Positions 1 to 6,573 are shown, counted from the first letter of the stretch. The stretch: DNA of 11,916 nt from Anaerolineales bacterium (GCA_025056515.1 JANWWB010000238.1:1-11916); one strand, 5' to 3'. Numbers and translations: made by a program. The notes: a model not told the origin generated them from the letters alone.

Positions 1-292
1 ACACGGCGGTAGGACGATTTTTCTTGCGCGTTTTGTGCCTATCATCCGCACGTTTGCTCCCTTTGTGGCCGGAGTCAGCCAGATGTCCTATGGTTTCTTT
101 GTTCGTTGGAACATCATTGGGGGTCTGACTTGGGTTGCCGCTTTTACCTTGCTGGGTTATTTTTTCGGTAACCTCCCGTTTGTCCAGGACAATTTTGAAG
201 CGGTTATTGTCGCGATTGTTTTGATTTCGGTTGTTCCTGCAATCGTAGAAGCGGTCAAAGCACGGTATCAAGGAAAAGCAACAGCCAAGTAG
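1..292 (+). CDS. DedA/VTT-family membrane protein, C-terminal part (5' truncated by window edge)
   Basis: The reading frame is open from base 2 and ends at TAG 290-292, giving the last 96 residues; the start lies outside the window. The first visible residues carry the DedA hallmark: HGG, then RFVPIIRTFAPFVAG, then a Met-Ser-x-Gly-Phe-Phe segment and a Gly-Gly-Leu-Thr-Trp turn. Two hydrophobic membrane segments follow (about residues 45-60 and 68-87) and a short basic tail. DedA proteins are inner-membrane proteins related to undecaprenyl-phosphate and phospholipid flippases or scramblases and are tied to envelope homeostasis; the Arg residues in the RF-x-P-x-x-RT motif are functionally important in the family. 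Which subgroup this one belongs to cannot be told from the fragment. A GTG at 35 is an internal valine codon, not a start. Confidence 0.9.
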   Translation, partial: HGGRTIFLARFVPIIRTFAPFVAGVSQMSYGFFVRWNIIGGLTWVAAFTLLGYFFGNLPFVQDNFEAVIVAIVLISVVPAIVEAVKARYQGKATAK

Positions 293-625
293 AAAGGGCT
301 CCAGGAACTATCCAGTTACTCGCACCCTGGTGCGCTTTGCGTTCGGCGCGCTTTGCAGTTCCGAGAAGGAAGTTCGCCCAGATATTCGACGCTTTCGGCA
401 GCGGCCTAAATCTCCGGCCTGTCTGGCACCGCCCAGGGGTAACCATCTTAAAACAGCTCTGGATGGATAACGCAGATGGCTGGGTTGCACAGATTTGGAA
501 AACTCAACTGTATGCCTCGTGATGAGCCTTTAAGCCGGCAAAGCCCTGACATCGTGCTAGACGACAAAGGCTTCCGAATAAGCTGAGATGCTGCTTCGGC
601 GGCTGCTCCGCCTCGTAGTGATACG
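293..625. other. Intergenic stretch with no supported gene
   Basis: I see no convincing gene here on either strand; the short open frames lack ribosome binding sites and family motifs. It holds small hairpins: CGCAC/GTGCG at 321-334 shortly after the dedA-like stop, and GGCGG/CCGCC at 598-612. It also holds a 9-bp direct repeat GCGCTTTGC at 332-340 and 348-356. The 321-334 hairpin could help end the upstream transcript but has no T-run. Confidence 0.5.
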
Positions 626-769
626 ATGCCCTATTTTGGAAAGCATTTCCCACCTTTTTGGAACACAAGGGACGACATAAAACAGGGTCTGAAAAAGGGA
701 GCCAAAGGAATCAAGAAAAAATGCCCGGATGTAGGCAGTTGGCGTAAGGAAGCAAACTTTCCCGATTAG
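626..769 (+). CDS. Possible 47-codon small ORF, lysine-rich, unrecognised
   Basis: ATG 626 to TAG 767-769 would encode a 47-residue basic peptide beginning MPYFGKHF and ending KEANFPD, with a central Lys/Gly-rich part and one Cys. I do not recognise it. For it: the stop is followed after one base by a strong hairpin (771-805) with an AT-rich 3' flank, as expected for a short transcription unit on this strand, and the stretch is more A-rich than its surroundings. Against it: no Shine-Dalgarno is visible before ATG 626, no promoter is evident, and an ORF this short can occur by chance. The frame is open back to about 587 without another good start. It may be a gene remnant. Confidence 0.2.
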   Translation: MPYFGKHFPPFWNTRDDIKQGLKKGAKGIKKKCPDVGSWRKEANFPD

Positions 770-770
770 A

Positions 771-805
771 GAGTCTCATGCCCCTCTTTTGCAAGCATGA
801 GACTC
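771..805. terminator. Strong hairpin between the small ORF and the convergent acylase gene
   Basis: The arms GAGTCTCATGC (771-781) and GCATGAGACTC (795-805) are perfectly complementary over 11 bp with a 13-nt loop. The hairpin starts 12 bases past the stop of the minus-strand acylase gene. The T-rich flank (TATTTATATT, from 808) lies on the plus-strand side, so it looks better as a plus-strand terminator, but it could serve both strands. The minus-strand side lacks a U-run. Confidence 0.6.
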
Positions 806-816
806 CCTATTTATAT

Positions 817-3333
817 TCATCGTTCTGGAACAAGACGCAAGACAGAGGTTGCTTGGGCGGCAACCACTTCCGGACTCCAGGCCATTGAGTAATACTGTCC
901 GGAAGCCCAGAGCGGCGCTAAGTCCACATAATGGGGATGGAAAGCATGGCCGGATTGTCCGGTCGTGTGAACCGTCAAGGAGCGGTCAAAATCGCTCAAA
1001 TCTACAATCATGCGCATCGAAGGCAGCCAATCCACCTCAAAGCTGACACCAACTTTCCAACCAGTAGCGTTCACAATTGATTCGCCGCCTCCAGTTGGGA
1101 ACGGACCGCGGTTGAACAATGCTTCAATTGGCCGGATACCTAACTGCCCAAAAGTGCGATGACGAAAGGTGGCACTGTGGACTTCGCCCCAGGTTGGCCA
1201 TTTCTCGAAGCGTTTGCCGTATTTTTCTTCGCCTTTCTCAACGGTGATGGCGAAGGCGCGCAGAAAGATGTCGTCGCGTGTTTCAACCGTATCGGGCGTC
1301 AAACGGTTATCCCACCAGGGGCTGTTGGGTTGTTCGACCAGGCGGCGAATGACCTCATAGAAGCGATCACCACCGCTTGGAAAATAGTCTTCGGGAAACG
1401 GTTCATCGTAGAACGTTTCGATCAGCAGATTCCACCAGAAGCGTTCAAAGAACAGAGCAGACTGAGAATTCGCTTCCTCACGCCCGTCCCAATTGGCTAG
1501 AAAATATGTACGCGCTTCTTCCAGGCGTCCTTCCATTGGGAGGGACATCAGAATTGGGAGCAGGGTTCGGGCGTTGAGGCTCGTTGAGTCGAGTTGCATG
1601 CGTTGGATGTAGGACAAATCAATCGGTCCGGGAGCGTTTTCAATCATTTCGACAATGCGAGCCGCACGAAAGCCGTAGTCCCAATCCGCGGTGACCAGAT
1701 ACGGATAATCGCGCGGGGTGGACTGATTGTTTGCTGTCACAATATAGCCGCTTTGGGGATTGAAGACGAAGGGCAGGTCTTCAAAAGCGATGTAGCCGAT
1801 CCATTCGTACTCATCAGTCCAGCCAGGGACGGGGAGACGCCCATCGCCGTTCTTGCGAATCGGAATCTGTCCAGGCATCTGGTAGCCGATGTTACCGTCC
1901 ACATCCGCATAGACCAAATTTTGCGCCGGGACTGTAAAAGCACGTGTGGCAGCGCGAAACTCCTGCCAGTTTTTGGCCTTGTTGAAGCCCCAAATTGCCT
2001 CAAAGATGTGTTGGGGTTGTAACGCCGTCCAACGCAAAGAGATGACAAACGCTTCCGGCACTGCTAATCCGGTTTGCTCGCCGAATTCTTCTAGACCGTA
2101 AACTTCCGAGATGACCGGCCCGTGCCGTGTGCTCCGCACGGTGATGGTGATAGGTTCGTCACCGCTGACCTGAATCACCTCGGTGCGTGTTTCGAAATCT
2201 ACCCATTGTCCGTTGACCTCGTACTGGTTCGGGTTTTCGGGGTTGACTCGCTCGATGTATAGATCCATGACGTCCGGTCCGACATTGGTGAAGCCCCAGG
2301 CGATACGGTCATTATGACCGATGATGATGCCGGGTGCGCCGGCAAAAGAAAATCCGGTCACTTCATAAGGGCAGCGTTCGCTCTTGGGCTGGCAATGTAG
2401 GCTCATTTGGTACCAAATCGAAGGGATTTGAATCCCTAAATGCGGGTCGTTGGCCAAGATCGGCTTACCCGTTGTCGTCAGCGTTCCGGCGATGACCCAG
2501 GCATTCGAACCGATTCCCCTACCACTGGGGCCAAGAAGCGCTTCCAACTGCGCCAGATTGCGTGCTACACGTCGCAAGGCTGGTTCACCAGACGAGAAAG
2601 TCTCCGCTTGGGTGGGGATGGGTCTGAACGTCATTGGGAGCGGAGAGAATTGTTCGACAATGACCGGATGGTCGGACGGATACGGTGGATAGAGATCTGC
2701 AATTTGTTCAGGGGAAAAGGTTTTGAGCAACAAGGCGCGTTCAATCTCAGCTTCTATGTTGCCGCGCAGGTCCCAGGCCATGGCTTTGGCCCAGGTGAGG
2801 GTGTGAACTGGCTTCCAAGGTTCTGGAGCGTAGCGTGGATTGAGCAAACGTAAAAGAACATACTCAAAGCTTAACGCAGCGCCATGATGATTGGTTAGAT
2901 AAGCGTTCACACCTTCGGCGTATGCGGTCAAGATGGCAATCGCTTCTGGGCTCGATTCGCGCAATTCTTGTTCGGCTAAGCGTGCCCATCCCATCGTCCG
3001 TAGAAAGGCATCTGTCTCCACTTGGCTTTTGCCAAACATTTCGGCCAATCTTCCGGCGCCAATATGGCGCCAAACGTCCATCTGCCAGAAACGGTCCTGA
3101 GCGTGTACATACCCTTGGGCGTAGAAGAGGTCATGCAAGGTGGAAGCGTAAATGTGAGGAATGCCATGAGAATCCCGATAAATGACCACCTCGCTATCCA
3201 AACCGGGCAGACGAATTTCGCCTTCAGTTTGAGGAAAGGAGCGGCGGATGAGAAAGAAGCCCCACAAACTCAACAAGGCACTCAAAATGACCACACTGAG
3301 CAAAAAACGCCCAAGAATACGGCGCAATTTCAT
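817..3333 (-). CDS. Penicillin acylase-family Ntn-hydrolase, membrane-anchored
   Basis: The 838-residue protein is a member of the penicillin amidase (S45) family, which cleaves amide bonds of N-acyl substrates such as penicillins and acyl-homoserine lactones; the natural substrate here is unknown. Residues about 10-29 form an N-terminal hydrophobic anchor or signal segment after a basic start. The A-chain region holds RDSHGIPHIYA and the AQDRFWQMD block (about 53-86). The GRGIGSNAW motif places the autoprocessing site at Gly275-Ser276, with Ser276 as the N-terminal nucleophile of a B chain of about 563 residues. ANNQSTPRDYP (534-544) supplies the oxyanion-hole Asn, and GQSGHAFHPHY (792-802) is the usual C-terminal motif. 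The start at 3333 is chosen because GGAGG (complement of 3341-3345) lies 7 nt upstream; an ATG 20 codons earlier lacks this. It looks monocistronic, with no obvious promoter upstream. Confidence 0.93.
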   Translation of the reverse strand: MKLRRILGRFLLSVVILSALLSLWGFFLIRRSFPQTEGEIRLPGLDSEVVIYRDSHGIPHIYASTLHDLFYAQGYVHAQDRFWQMDVWRHIGAGRLAEMFGKSQVETDAFLRTMGWARLAEQELRESSPEAIAILTAYAEGVNAYLTNHHGAALSFEYVLLRLLNPRYAPEPWKPVHTLTWAKAMAWDLRGNIEAEIERALLLKTFSPEQIADLYPPYPSDHPVIVEQFSPLPMTFRPIPTQAETFSSGEPALRRVARNLAQLEALLGPSGRGIGSNAWVIAGTLTTTGKPILANDPHLGIQIPSIWYQMSLHCQPKSERCPYEVTGFSFAGAPGIIIGHNDRIAWGFTNVGPDVMDLYIERVNPENPNQYEVNGQWVDFETRTEVIQVSGDEPITITVRSTRHGPVISEVYGLEEFGEQTGLAVPEAFVISLRWTALQPQHIFEAIWGFNKAKNWQEFRAATRAFTVPAQNLVYADVDGNIGYQMPGQIPIRKNGDGRLPVPGWTDEYEWIGYIAFEDLPFVFNPQSGYIVTANNQSTPRDYPYLVTADWDYGFRAARIVEMIENAPGPIDLSYIQRMQLDSTSLNARTLLPILMSLPMEGRLEEARTYFLANWDGREEANSQSALFFERFWWNLLIETFYDEPFPEDYFPSGGDRFYEVIRRLVEQPNSPWWDNRLTPDTVETRDDIFLRAFAITVEKGEEKYGKRFEKWPTWGEVHSATFRHRTFGQLGIRPIEALFNRGPFPTGGGESIVNATGWKVGVSFEVDWLPSMRMIVDLSDFDRSLTVHTTGQSGHAFHPHYVDLAPLWASGQYYSMAWSPEVVAAQATSVLRLVPER

Positions 3334-3496
3334 AAAGATTCCTCCATGGGGCGAGAGATTACGACTTGCTTGTATAACAACACAGAGAAACAAGATTGGA
3401 TGCGAACTTCATCGATTTTGTACCTGTTGCAAACGGCGTGATGAGCCATTTTGGGGCGAAGATTTGCTTCGTGAGCTGGGGGATGGCCGAATTATG

Positions 3497-3530
3497 TCCG
3501 AACTTCCGGCACTTTGGATTTAAGTTCGGA
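3497..3530. repeat. 9-bp inverted repeat, possible hairpin
   Basis: TCCGAACTT (3497-3505) and AAGTTCGGA (3522-3530) are exact reverse complements separated by 16 nt, and the stem can gain one G-T wobble outward. No T-run follows. It may be an RNA hairpin or a dyad operator; the function is unknown. Confidence 0.45.
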
Positions 3531-3627
3531 TCCTTGTCTTGTCTACCAGGCGAGCCGGCGATTCGTACTAGGCTTATCTTGCATCTTGCTCAGGACCTGA
3601 GAGATAAAGTCCGGAAGATTAAGGCAA

Positions 3628-3681
3628 GACCTTAGGCCTCTGTGTCTTTGGGTGGACAACCGAATGCCCAAGCCTGAGGTT
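3628..3681 (+). repeat. Imperfect long hairpin upstream of the rpmH promoter
   Basis: The outer arms 3628-3637 and 3672-3681 pair over 10 bp with G-T wobbles (core CCTTAGGC with GCCTGAGG). An inner stem TTGGG (3648-3652) with CCCAA (3667-3671) stacks directly on one side. A T-rich stretch follows (3690-3699), so this could be a degenerate terminator for a plus-strand transcript ending just before the rpmH promoter. Confidence 0.4.
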
Positions 3682-3697
3682 ATCAGGTTGATTTTGT

Positions 3698-3726
3698 TTG
3701 ACCAAACCCATTCCTTCCAGTATAAT
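3698..3726 (+). promoter_or_regulatory. Sigma70-type promoter for the rpmH operon
   Basis: TTGACC (3698-3703) and TATAAT (3721-3726) are separated by 17 bp: a consensus -10 and a five-of-six -35 at ideal spacing. Transcription would start near 3733, giving a leader of about 70 nt before rpmH. A strong promoter fits the high expression normally needed for L34. Confidence 0.85.
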
Positions 3727-3805
3727 AACATCTCGCTTCGTTATAAGTCTGGTAGCATTGGCTGTGAGTTATCTGAAATTTTTGTGACTTGTCTGAGGAA
3801 AAAGC

Positions 3806-3979
3806 ATGTCAACCAAACGACCCTATCAACCCCATATTCGTCGACGCGTACGTGTGCATGGATTTCGCCGGCGCATGTCTACGGCGGATGGGCGTCAAGT
3901 GCTCAAGCGTCGTCGGCTCAAGGGCCGCCATCGCCTGACCGTGCGTTCCAACCAACATGTCAAGCGAATTCGCTGGTAG
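3806..3979 (+). CDS. rpmH: Large ribosomal subunit protein bL34
   Basis: This 57-codon gene encodes L34, a small, very basic protein of the 50S subunit that binds 23S rRNA. The family signature is plain: [11 protein letters not shown] at the start, [10 protein letters not shown] (about 17-26) and [16 protein letters not shown] (about 29-44). The start ATG 3806 has GAGGA at 3795-3799, six bases upstream. Most bacterial L34 proteins have about 44-47 residues; this one has two extra residues at the N-terminus and roughly nine extra at the C-terminus after LTV, ending RIRW. It is the first gene of the cluster, downstream of the promoter at 3698-3726, and is followed by rnpA after 42 bases. Confidence 0.96.
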   Translation: MSTKRPYQPHIRRRVRVHGFRRRMSTADGRQVLKRRRLKGRHRLTVRSNQHVKRIRW

Positions 3980-3986
3980 GAAGGAC

Positions 3987-4014
3987 AAGGAGGCTGATGC
4001 GTTCTGTTCCCTGA
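3987..4014 (+). promoter_or_regulatory. Perfect Shine-Dalgarno plus five-codon mini-ORF ahead of rnpA
   Basis: AAGGAGG (3987-3993) is followed three bases later by ATG 3997, which opens the frame MRSVP and stops at TGA 4012-4014. The rnpA GTG start lies 7 bases beyond that stop. The last two codons read CCC TGA, a context known to favour +1 frameshifting; a +1 shift would enter the rnpA frame (next codons Glu-Val-Gln-Val-Asn). It may instead couple rnpA translation to ribosomes ending on the mini-ORF, or be fortuitous. A single-base sequencing error in CCC is also possible. Confidence 0.4.
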
Positions 4015-4021
4015 GGTCCAG

Positions 4022-4381
4022 GTGAACCGGCGCTTTCGCCTGACGCGGTCCACAGATTTCAAGCGGGTGCGGCGTTACGGAAAGTCCTATGCCCACCCGC
4101 TTGTCGTGCTATATGCGTTGCGCTCAGACCAATCAGGTGTGCGAGTAGCTGTGACGGCCGGAACGAAACTCGGCAAGGCTGTGCAACGCAACCGCGCCCG
4201 CCGTTTACTCCGTGAGGCAATGCGTCATCTTTTACCGAAAACTGCTCCTGGTTATGACCTCATCCTGATTGCGCGCAAACCACTTGTCGAAGCGCGTTTT
4301 CAGGATGCTTTACAAGCCCTAATCACCCTCCTTAAAAATGCCCGACTCTATCTCAACGATGATAGAATATCTACCGAGTGA
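4022..4381 (+). CDS. rnpA: Ribonuclease P protein component
   Basis: The 119-residue product is the protein subunit of RNase P. It binds the catalytic RNA and the 5' leader of precursor tRNAs. Family features seen: [19 protein letters not shown] (4-22), the hydrophobic strand HPLVVLYAL, and the RNR signature [14 protein letters not shown] (55-68). The length is normal. I chose GTG 4022 because GAGG (4013-4016) lies 5 bases upstream and the N-terminus then matches the family. In-frame CTG 4004 lies 10 bases after the stronger AAGGAGG and is an alternative, as is frameshifted entry from the mini-ORF at 3997. Its last codons overlap yidD, suggesting translational coupling. The gene for the RNase P RNA is not in the window. 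Confidence 0.95.
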   Translation: MNRRFRLTRSTDFKRVRRYGKSYAHPLVVLYALRSDQSGVRVAVTAGTKLGKAVQRNRARRLLREAMRHLLPKTAPGYDLILIARKPLVEARFQDALQALITLLKNARLYLNDDRISTE

Positions 4382-4646
4382 CTACTCTCATGAACCGCGC
4401 CTGCGTGATCTGCCTCGCACGCCGCGCTATTGGCCGCGTCTTGTGTTGTTGGCACTCATTCGCTTGTACCAATATACTCTGGCTAAGACACTTCCTGCGA
4501 ACACTTGTCGTTTTTATCCTTCTTGCTCGCATTATGGCTATCAGGCTATCTACAAGCATGGTGCTTTAAAGGGAAGCTTGCTGGCTGTTTGGCGTGTCTT
4601 ACGCTGTAATCCCTTTAACCCGGGCGGCTATGACCCTGTGCCTTAA
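4338..4646 (+). CDS. yidD: Membrane protein insertion efficiency factor YidD
   Basis: The protein of up to 102 residues belongs to the YidD family, small membrane-associated proteins that assist YidC- and Sec-dependent insertion of inner-membrane proteins. The conserved core is complete: an amphipathic hydrophobic helix [16 protein letters not shown] (35-50), then [10 protein letters not shown] with Cys57 and Cys63, YKHGALKGS, and [18 protein letters not shown] containing Cys90. Two ATGs are possible, 4338 (44-bp overlap with rnpA) and 4359 (23-bp overlap, 95 residues). Neither has a visible Shine-Dalgarno, so translation is probably coupled to rnpA; I give the longer form. The extra N-terminal stretch before the core is longer than in many YidDs. 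Confidence 0.93.
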   Translation: MPDSISTMIEYLPSDYSHEPRLRDLPRTPRYWPRLVLLALIRLYQYTLAKTLPANTCRFYPSCSHYGYQAIYKHGALKGSLLAVWRVLRCNPFNPGGYDPVP

Positions 4647-4651
4647 CTTAT

Positions 4652-4715
4652 GCCCATTTCATGAAAGGCGCCGAGAGGCTCGACCTTGCGCTTAGGTATC
4701 TGGGCGACTTTCATG
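4652..4715 (+). repeat. Interlaced inverted repeats in the yidD-lipoprotein gap
   Basis: Within the 100-base gap, GCCCA (4652-4656) can pair with TGGGC (4701-4705), and CATGAAAG (4660-4667) can pair with CTTTCATG (4708-4715). The two pairings cross, so they imply either a pseudoknot or mutually exclusive folds. A small CGAG/CTCG hairpin (4672-4682) lies inside. There is no T-run. This may be an RNA structure controlling the next gene, which has only a weak ribosome binding site (GAG at 4741-4743). Chance is possible for stems this short. Confidence 0.3.
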
Positions 4716-4746
4716 GTGAAAAAACTCAGACCAAGAAAACGAGATC

Positions 4747-5790
4747 ATGAAGACGAAACTTTTTCCTTTGTTTGCTGTCCTCCTTTTGACAGGCTTGTTC
4801 CTAAGCGGTTGTGCAACCGGTATGGTGCCATCCTCCTGGCCTGGGGTGATGACTGATGGTGAGGTTGCCTACCTTGCTGCTGGAAGTCATATTTACGCTG
4901 TCAACCTTGAAACTCATGCCGAACTATGGCGTTTTGAAATCAAGGCCCATGCCTTTGCTGCCCCTGTTTTGACCGATGACGGTCAACTGATTGTCGGGGG
5001 CTATGACCATCTTCTCTACAGCCTCGATCGTGAAACAGGCCAGGAGAACTGGACATTTGAGGCGCGTGATCGCTGGATTGGTTCTCCTCTCGTGAAAGGG
5101 GGGACCATTTATGCCCCGAACGCCGACTACTTTCTCTATGCCTTGGATTTGGACGGAAACTTGAAATGGAAATTTGAGGCCGATCAGTCCATCTGGGGCT
5201 CACCGGTCGCCGATGACCAAACCGTCTACTTTGGTACGCTTGGGCGGTGGATGTTTGCTGTCTCGGCAGAGACCGGTCAGGAAGTCTGGAAGACGAAACT
5301 GGACGGTGCTATCCTAGGACGTCCGGTCCTTTCGGATGGGGTGTTGTATATCGGCCTCTTCGATGGGGCTTTTGTCGCGTTGGATGCCCGTACGGGTGCG
5401 ATTCTCTGGCAGAAGCCAATCGATTCCTGGATTTGGAGTGGCCCCTTGCTTTTGCAGGATACTCTTTTCTTCGGCGATGGGAGTGGAAAATTTTACGCTT
5501 ATTCGAAAGAAGGAGAATTGCTGTGGAGCAAGCCACTTAATGGAGCAATTGTCGGCGCGCCGGTTGCCGTTCCAGCAGGGCTAGCTATTGGAACCGAAGC
5601 AGGGAATCTGTATTTCATCTCTTTGGATGGAGAGATAGTGCGTTCGGTTGTTGTTTCGGGCGCGGTGTATGATTCACTGGCTGTTGCTGGCAACCTACTT
5701 CTGGTCAGCCCCGATAAAGGCGAGACCCTTCTTTATGCTTTCGATGACAACGGCGCTCAAGTCTGGACTTTTATTCCTTCCAAACGGTAA
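4747..5790 (+). CDS. BamB-like PQQ-type beta-propeller lipoprotein
   Basis: The 347-residue protein starts with a lipoprotein signal: basic start, hydrophobic core, and lipobox LSGC with the acylated Cys at 22. The rest consists of eight similar units of about 40 residues with the PQQ/pyrrolo-quinoline repeat pattern, roughly aromatic-Ala-(Leu/Val)-x-x-x-x-Gly-x-x-x-Trp (examples LYSLDRETGQENW and FVALDARTGAILW). Eight units fit a closed eight-bladed propeller like E. coli BamB, an outer-membrane assembly scaffold. It should sit lipid-anchored on the outer face of the membrane. It lies between yidD and yidC, 12 bases before yidC and in the same direction, so a role as a scaffold for exported or inserted proteins is plausible but inferred. 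Nothing in the sequence proves PQQ or metal binding. A sensor or polymer-binding role is an alternative. Confidence 0.85.
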   Translation: MKTKLFPLFAVLLLTGLFLSGCATGMVPSSWPGVMTDGEVAYLAAGSHIYAVNLETHAELWRFEIKAHAFAAPVLTDDGQLIVGGYDHLLYSLDRETGQENWTFEARDRWIGSPLVKGGTIYAPNADYFLYALDLDGNLKWKFEADQSIWGSPVADDQTVYFGTLGRWMFAVSAETGQEVWKTKLDGAILGRPVLSDGVLYIGLFDGAFVALDARTGAILWQKPIDSWIWSGPLLLQDTLFFGDGSGKFYAYSKEGELLWSKPLNGAIVGAPVAVPAGLAIGTEAGNLYFISLDGEIVRSVVVSGAVYDSLAVAGNLLLVSPDKGETLLYAFDDNGAQVWTFIPSKR

Positions 5791-5802
5791 AGGAAGTGGA
5801 AT

Positions 5803-6573
5803 ATGTGGGAAGCGATTGTCAACCTCTTCAGCAACATTTTGCTGATTATCTACAAGTACATGGGTGGTAATTTTGGCGTTGCCATCATTTTGTTCACCAT
5901 TTTGAGTCGCCTGGCGCTCTATCCGCTGATGCAGCAGCAAATCAAGGGCACCCAGGCCATGCAAGAGTTGCAGAACTCGAAAGAGTGGCAGGAGATTCAG
6001 AAGAAATACAAGGATGACAGAGAAAAACTAGCGCAGGAACAACTCCGGTTGTATCGAGAATTGGGGATTAACCCGTTTGCCTCGTGCCTGCCCACGCTGA
6101 TTCAATTGCCGATTATGTTTGCTCTTTACCAGAGCGTTGTGCGCGCTCTGGCCTCCACGCCGGCGCAATTGCTCATTTTACAGAATGCCGTCTATCCGAT
6201 TTTAGGATTGTCCGATATTATCCCGATTAACAGCAAGTTTCTCTGGATGAACTTGGCGCAACCGGAACGGCTGTACGTGTTCGGCGTTGGCATCCCTGTC
6301 CTGGCTATCCTCACTGCTTTAACGACCTATCTTCAGACCAAGCTGACAACCCCTCCACCTGCCAATCCGAATGACCAGAGTGCCATCATGAGCAAGACGA
6401 TGGCCCTCTATATGCCTTTCTTCATGGGATGGATCACCTATACCTTGGCCTCTGGTTTGGCAGTGTATATTATCGTCTCTAACCTGCTAGGTATTGCGCA
6501 ATATGCCATGATGGGCAAGGTGAATTGGAGCGCCATCTTGCCCGGCAAAACTGTTCGAAGGAAGCAGAAATGA
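5803..6573 (+). CDS. yidC: Membrane protein insertase YidC/Oxa1 family
   Basis: The 256-residue protein is the short YidC type, without the large periplasmic domain of proteobacterial YidC. It inserts and folds inner-membrane proteins alone or with SecYEG. Seen features: first core helix about 21-43 with the conserved groove arginine at Arg36 (ILSRLALYP), a charged cytoplasmic coiled-coil hairpin at about 47-88, the signature GINPFASCLPTLIQLPIMFALYQ split over 88-110, further helices at about 158-177, 199-213 and 215-236, and a basic C-terminus VRRKQK that may contact ribosomes. There is no lipobox, unlike Bacillus SpoIIIJ. AGGAAG (5791-5796) lies six bases before ATG 5803. The stop overlaps the jag start as ATGA, so the two are translationally coupled. 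Confidence 0.96.
   Translation: MWEAIVNLFSNILLIIYKYMGGNFGVAIILFTILSRLALYPLMQQQIKGTQAMQELQNSKEWQEIQKKYKDDREKLAQEQLRLYRELGINPFASCLPTLIQLPIMFALYQSVVRALASTPAQLLILQNAVYPILGLSDIIPINSKFLWMNLAQPERLYVFGVGIPVLAILTALTTYLQTKLTTPPPANPNDQSAIMSKTMALYMPFFMGWITYTLASGLAVYIIVSNLLGIAQYAMMGKVNWSAILPGKTVRRKQK

Larger units (their letters stand above)
3334..3697. other. Intergenic region between divergent acylase and rpmH genes
   Basis: No gene is supported. The region contains the acylase ribosome binding site near 3341-3345, an inverted repeat at 3497-3530 and an imperfect hairpin at 3628-3681. Short plus-strand frames running through about 3396-3635 look faintly protein-like near their ends (for example DLRDKVRKIKARP before a stop at about 3635), but they change frame and have no start signal, so at most they are gene debris. 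No DnaA-box cluster is seen. Confidence 0.5.

Noticed and set aside
35..292. Short complete gene starting at GTG 35
   Set aside because: The frame is open to the window edge and the conserved DedA motif begins upstream of 35, so this is the tail of a longer gene.
381..392. TTCGACG resembling the tmRNA 5' motif
   Set aside because: No tRNA-like ends, no T-arm and no tag reading frame nearby; chance match.
460..470. Single DnaA-box-like site (reverse complement TTATCCATC) as sign of an origin
   Set aside because: Isolated, imperfect, and without an AT-rich unwinding region or further boxes.
1594..2022. Long open frames on the plus strand inside the acylase gene
   Set aside because: They lie antisense to a gene with complete family motifs and have no start signals; typical shadows in a moderately GC-rich gene.
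3605..3632. Sequence resembling RNase P RNA or SRP RNA (AAAGTCCGGAAG followed by AAGGCAAG)
   Set aside because: Only a short match to either motif. The flanking helices and the other conserved blocks of both RNAs are missing, and the SRP apical stem does not pair.
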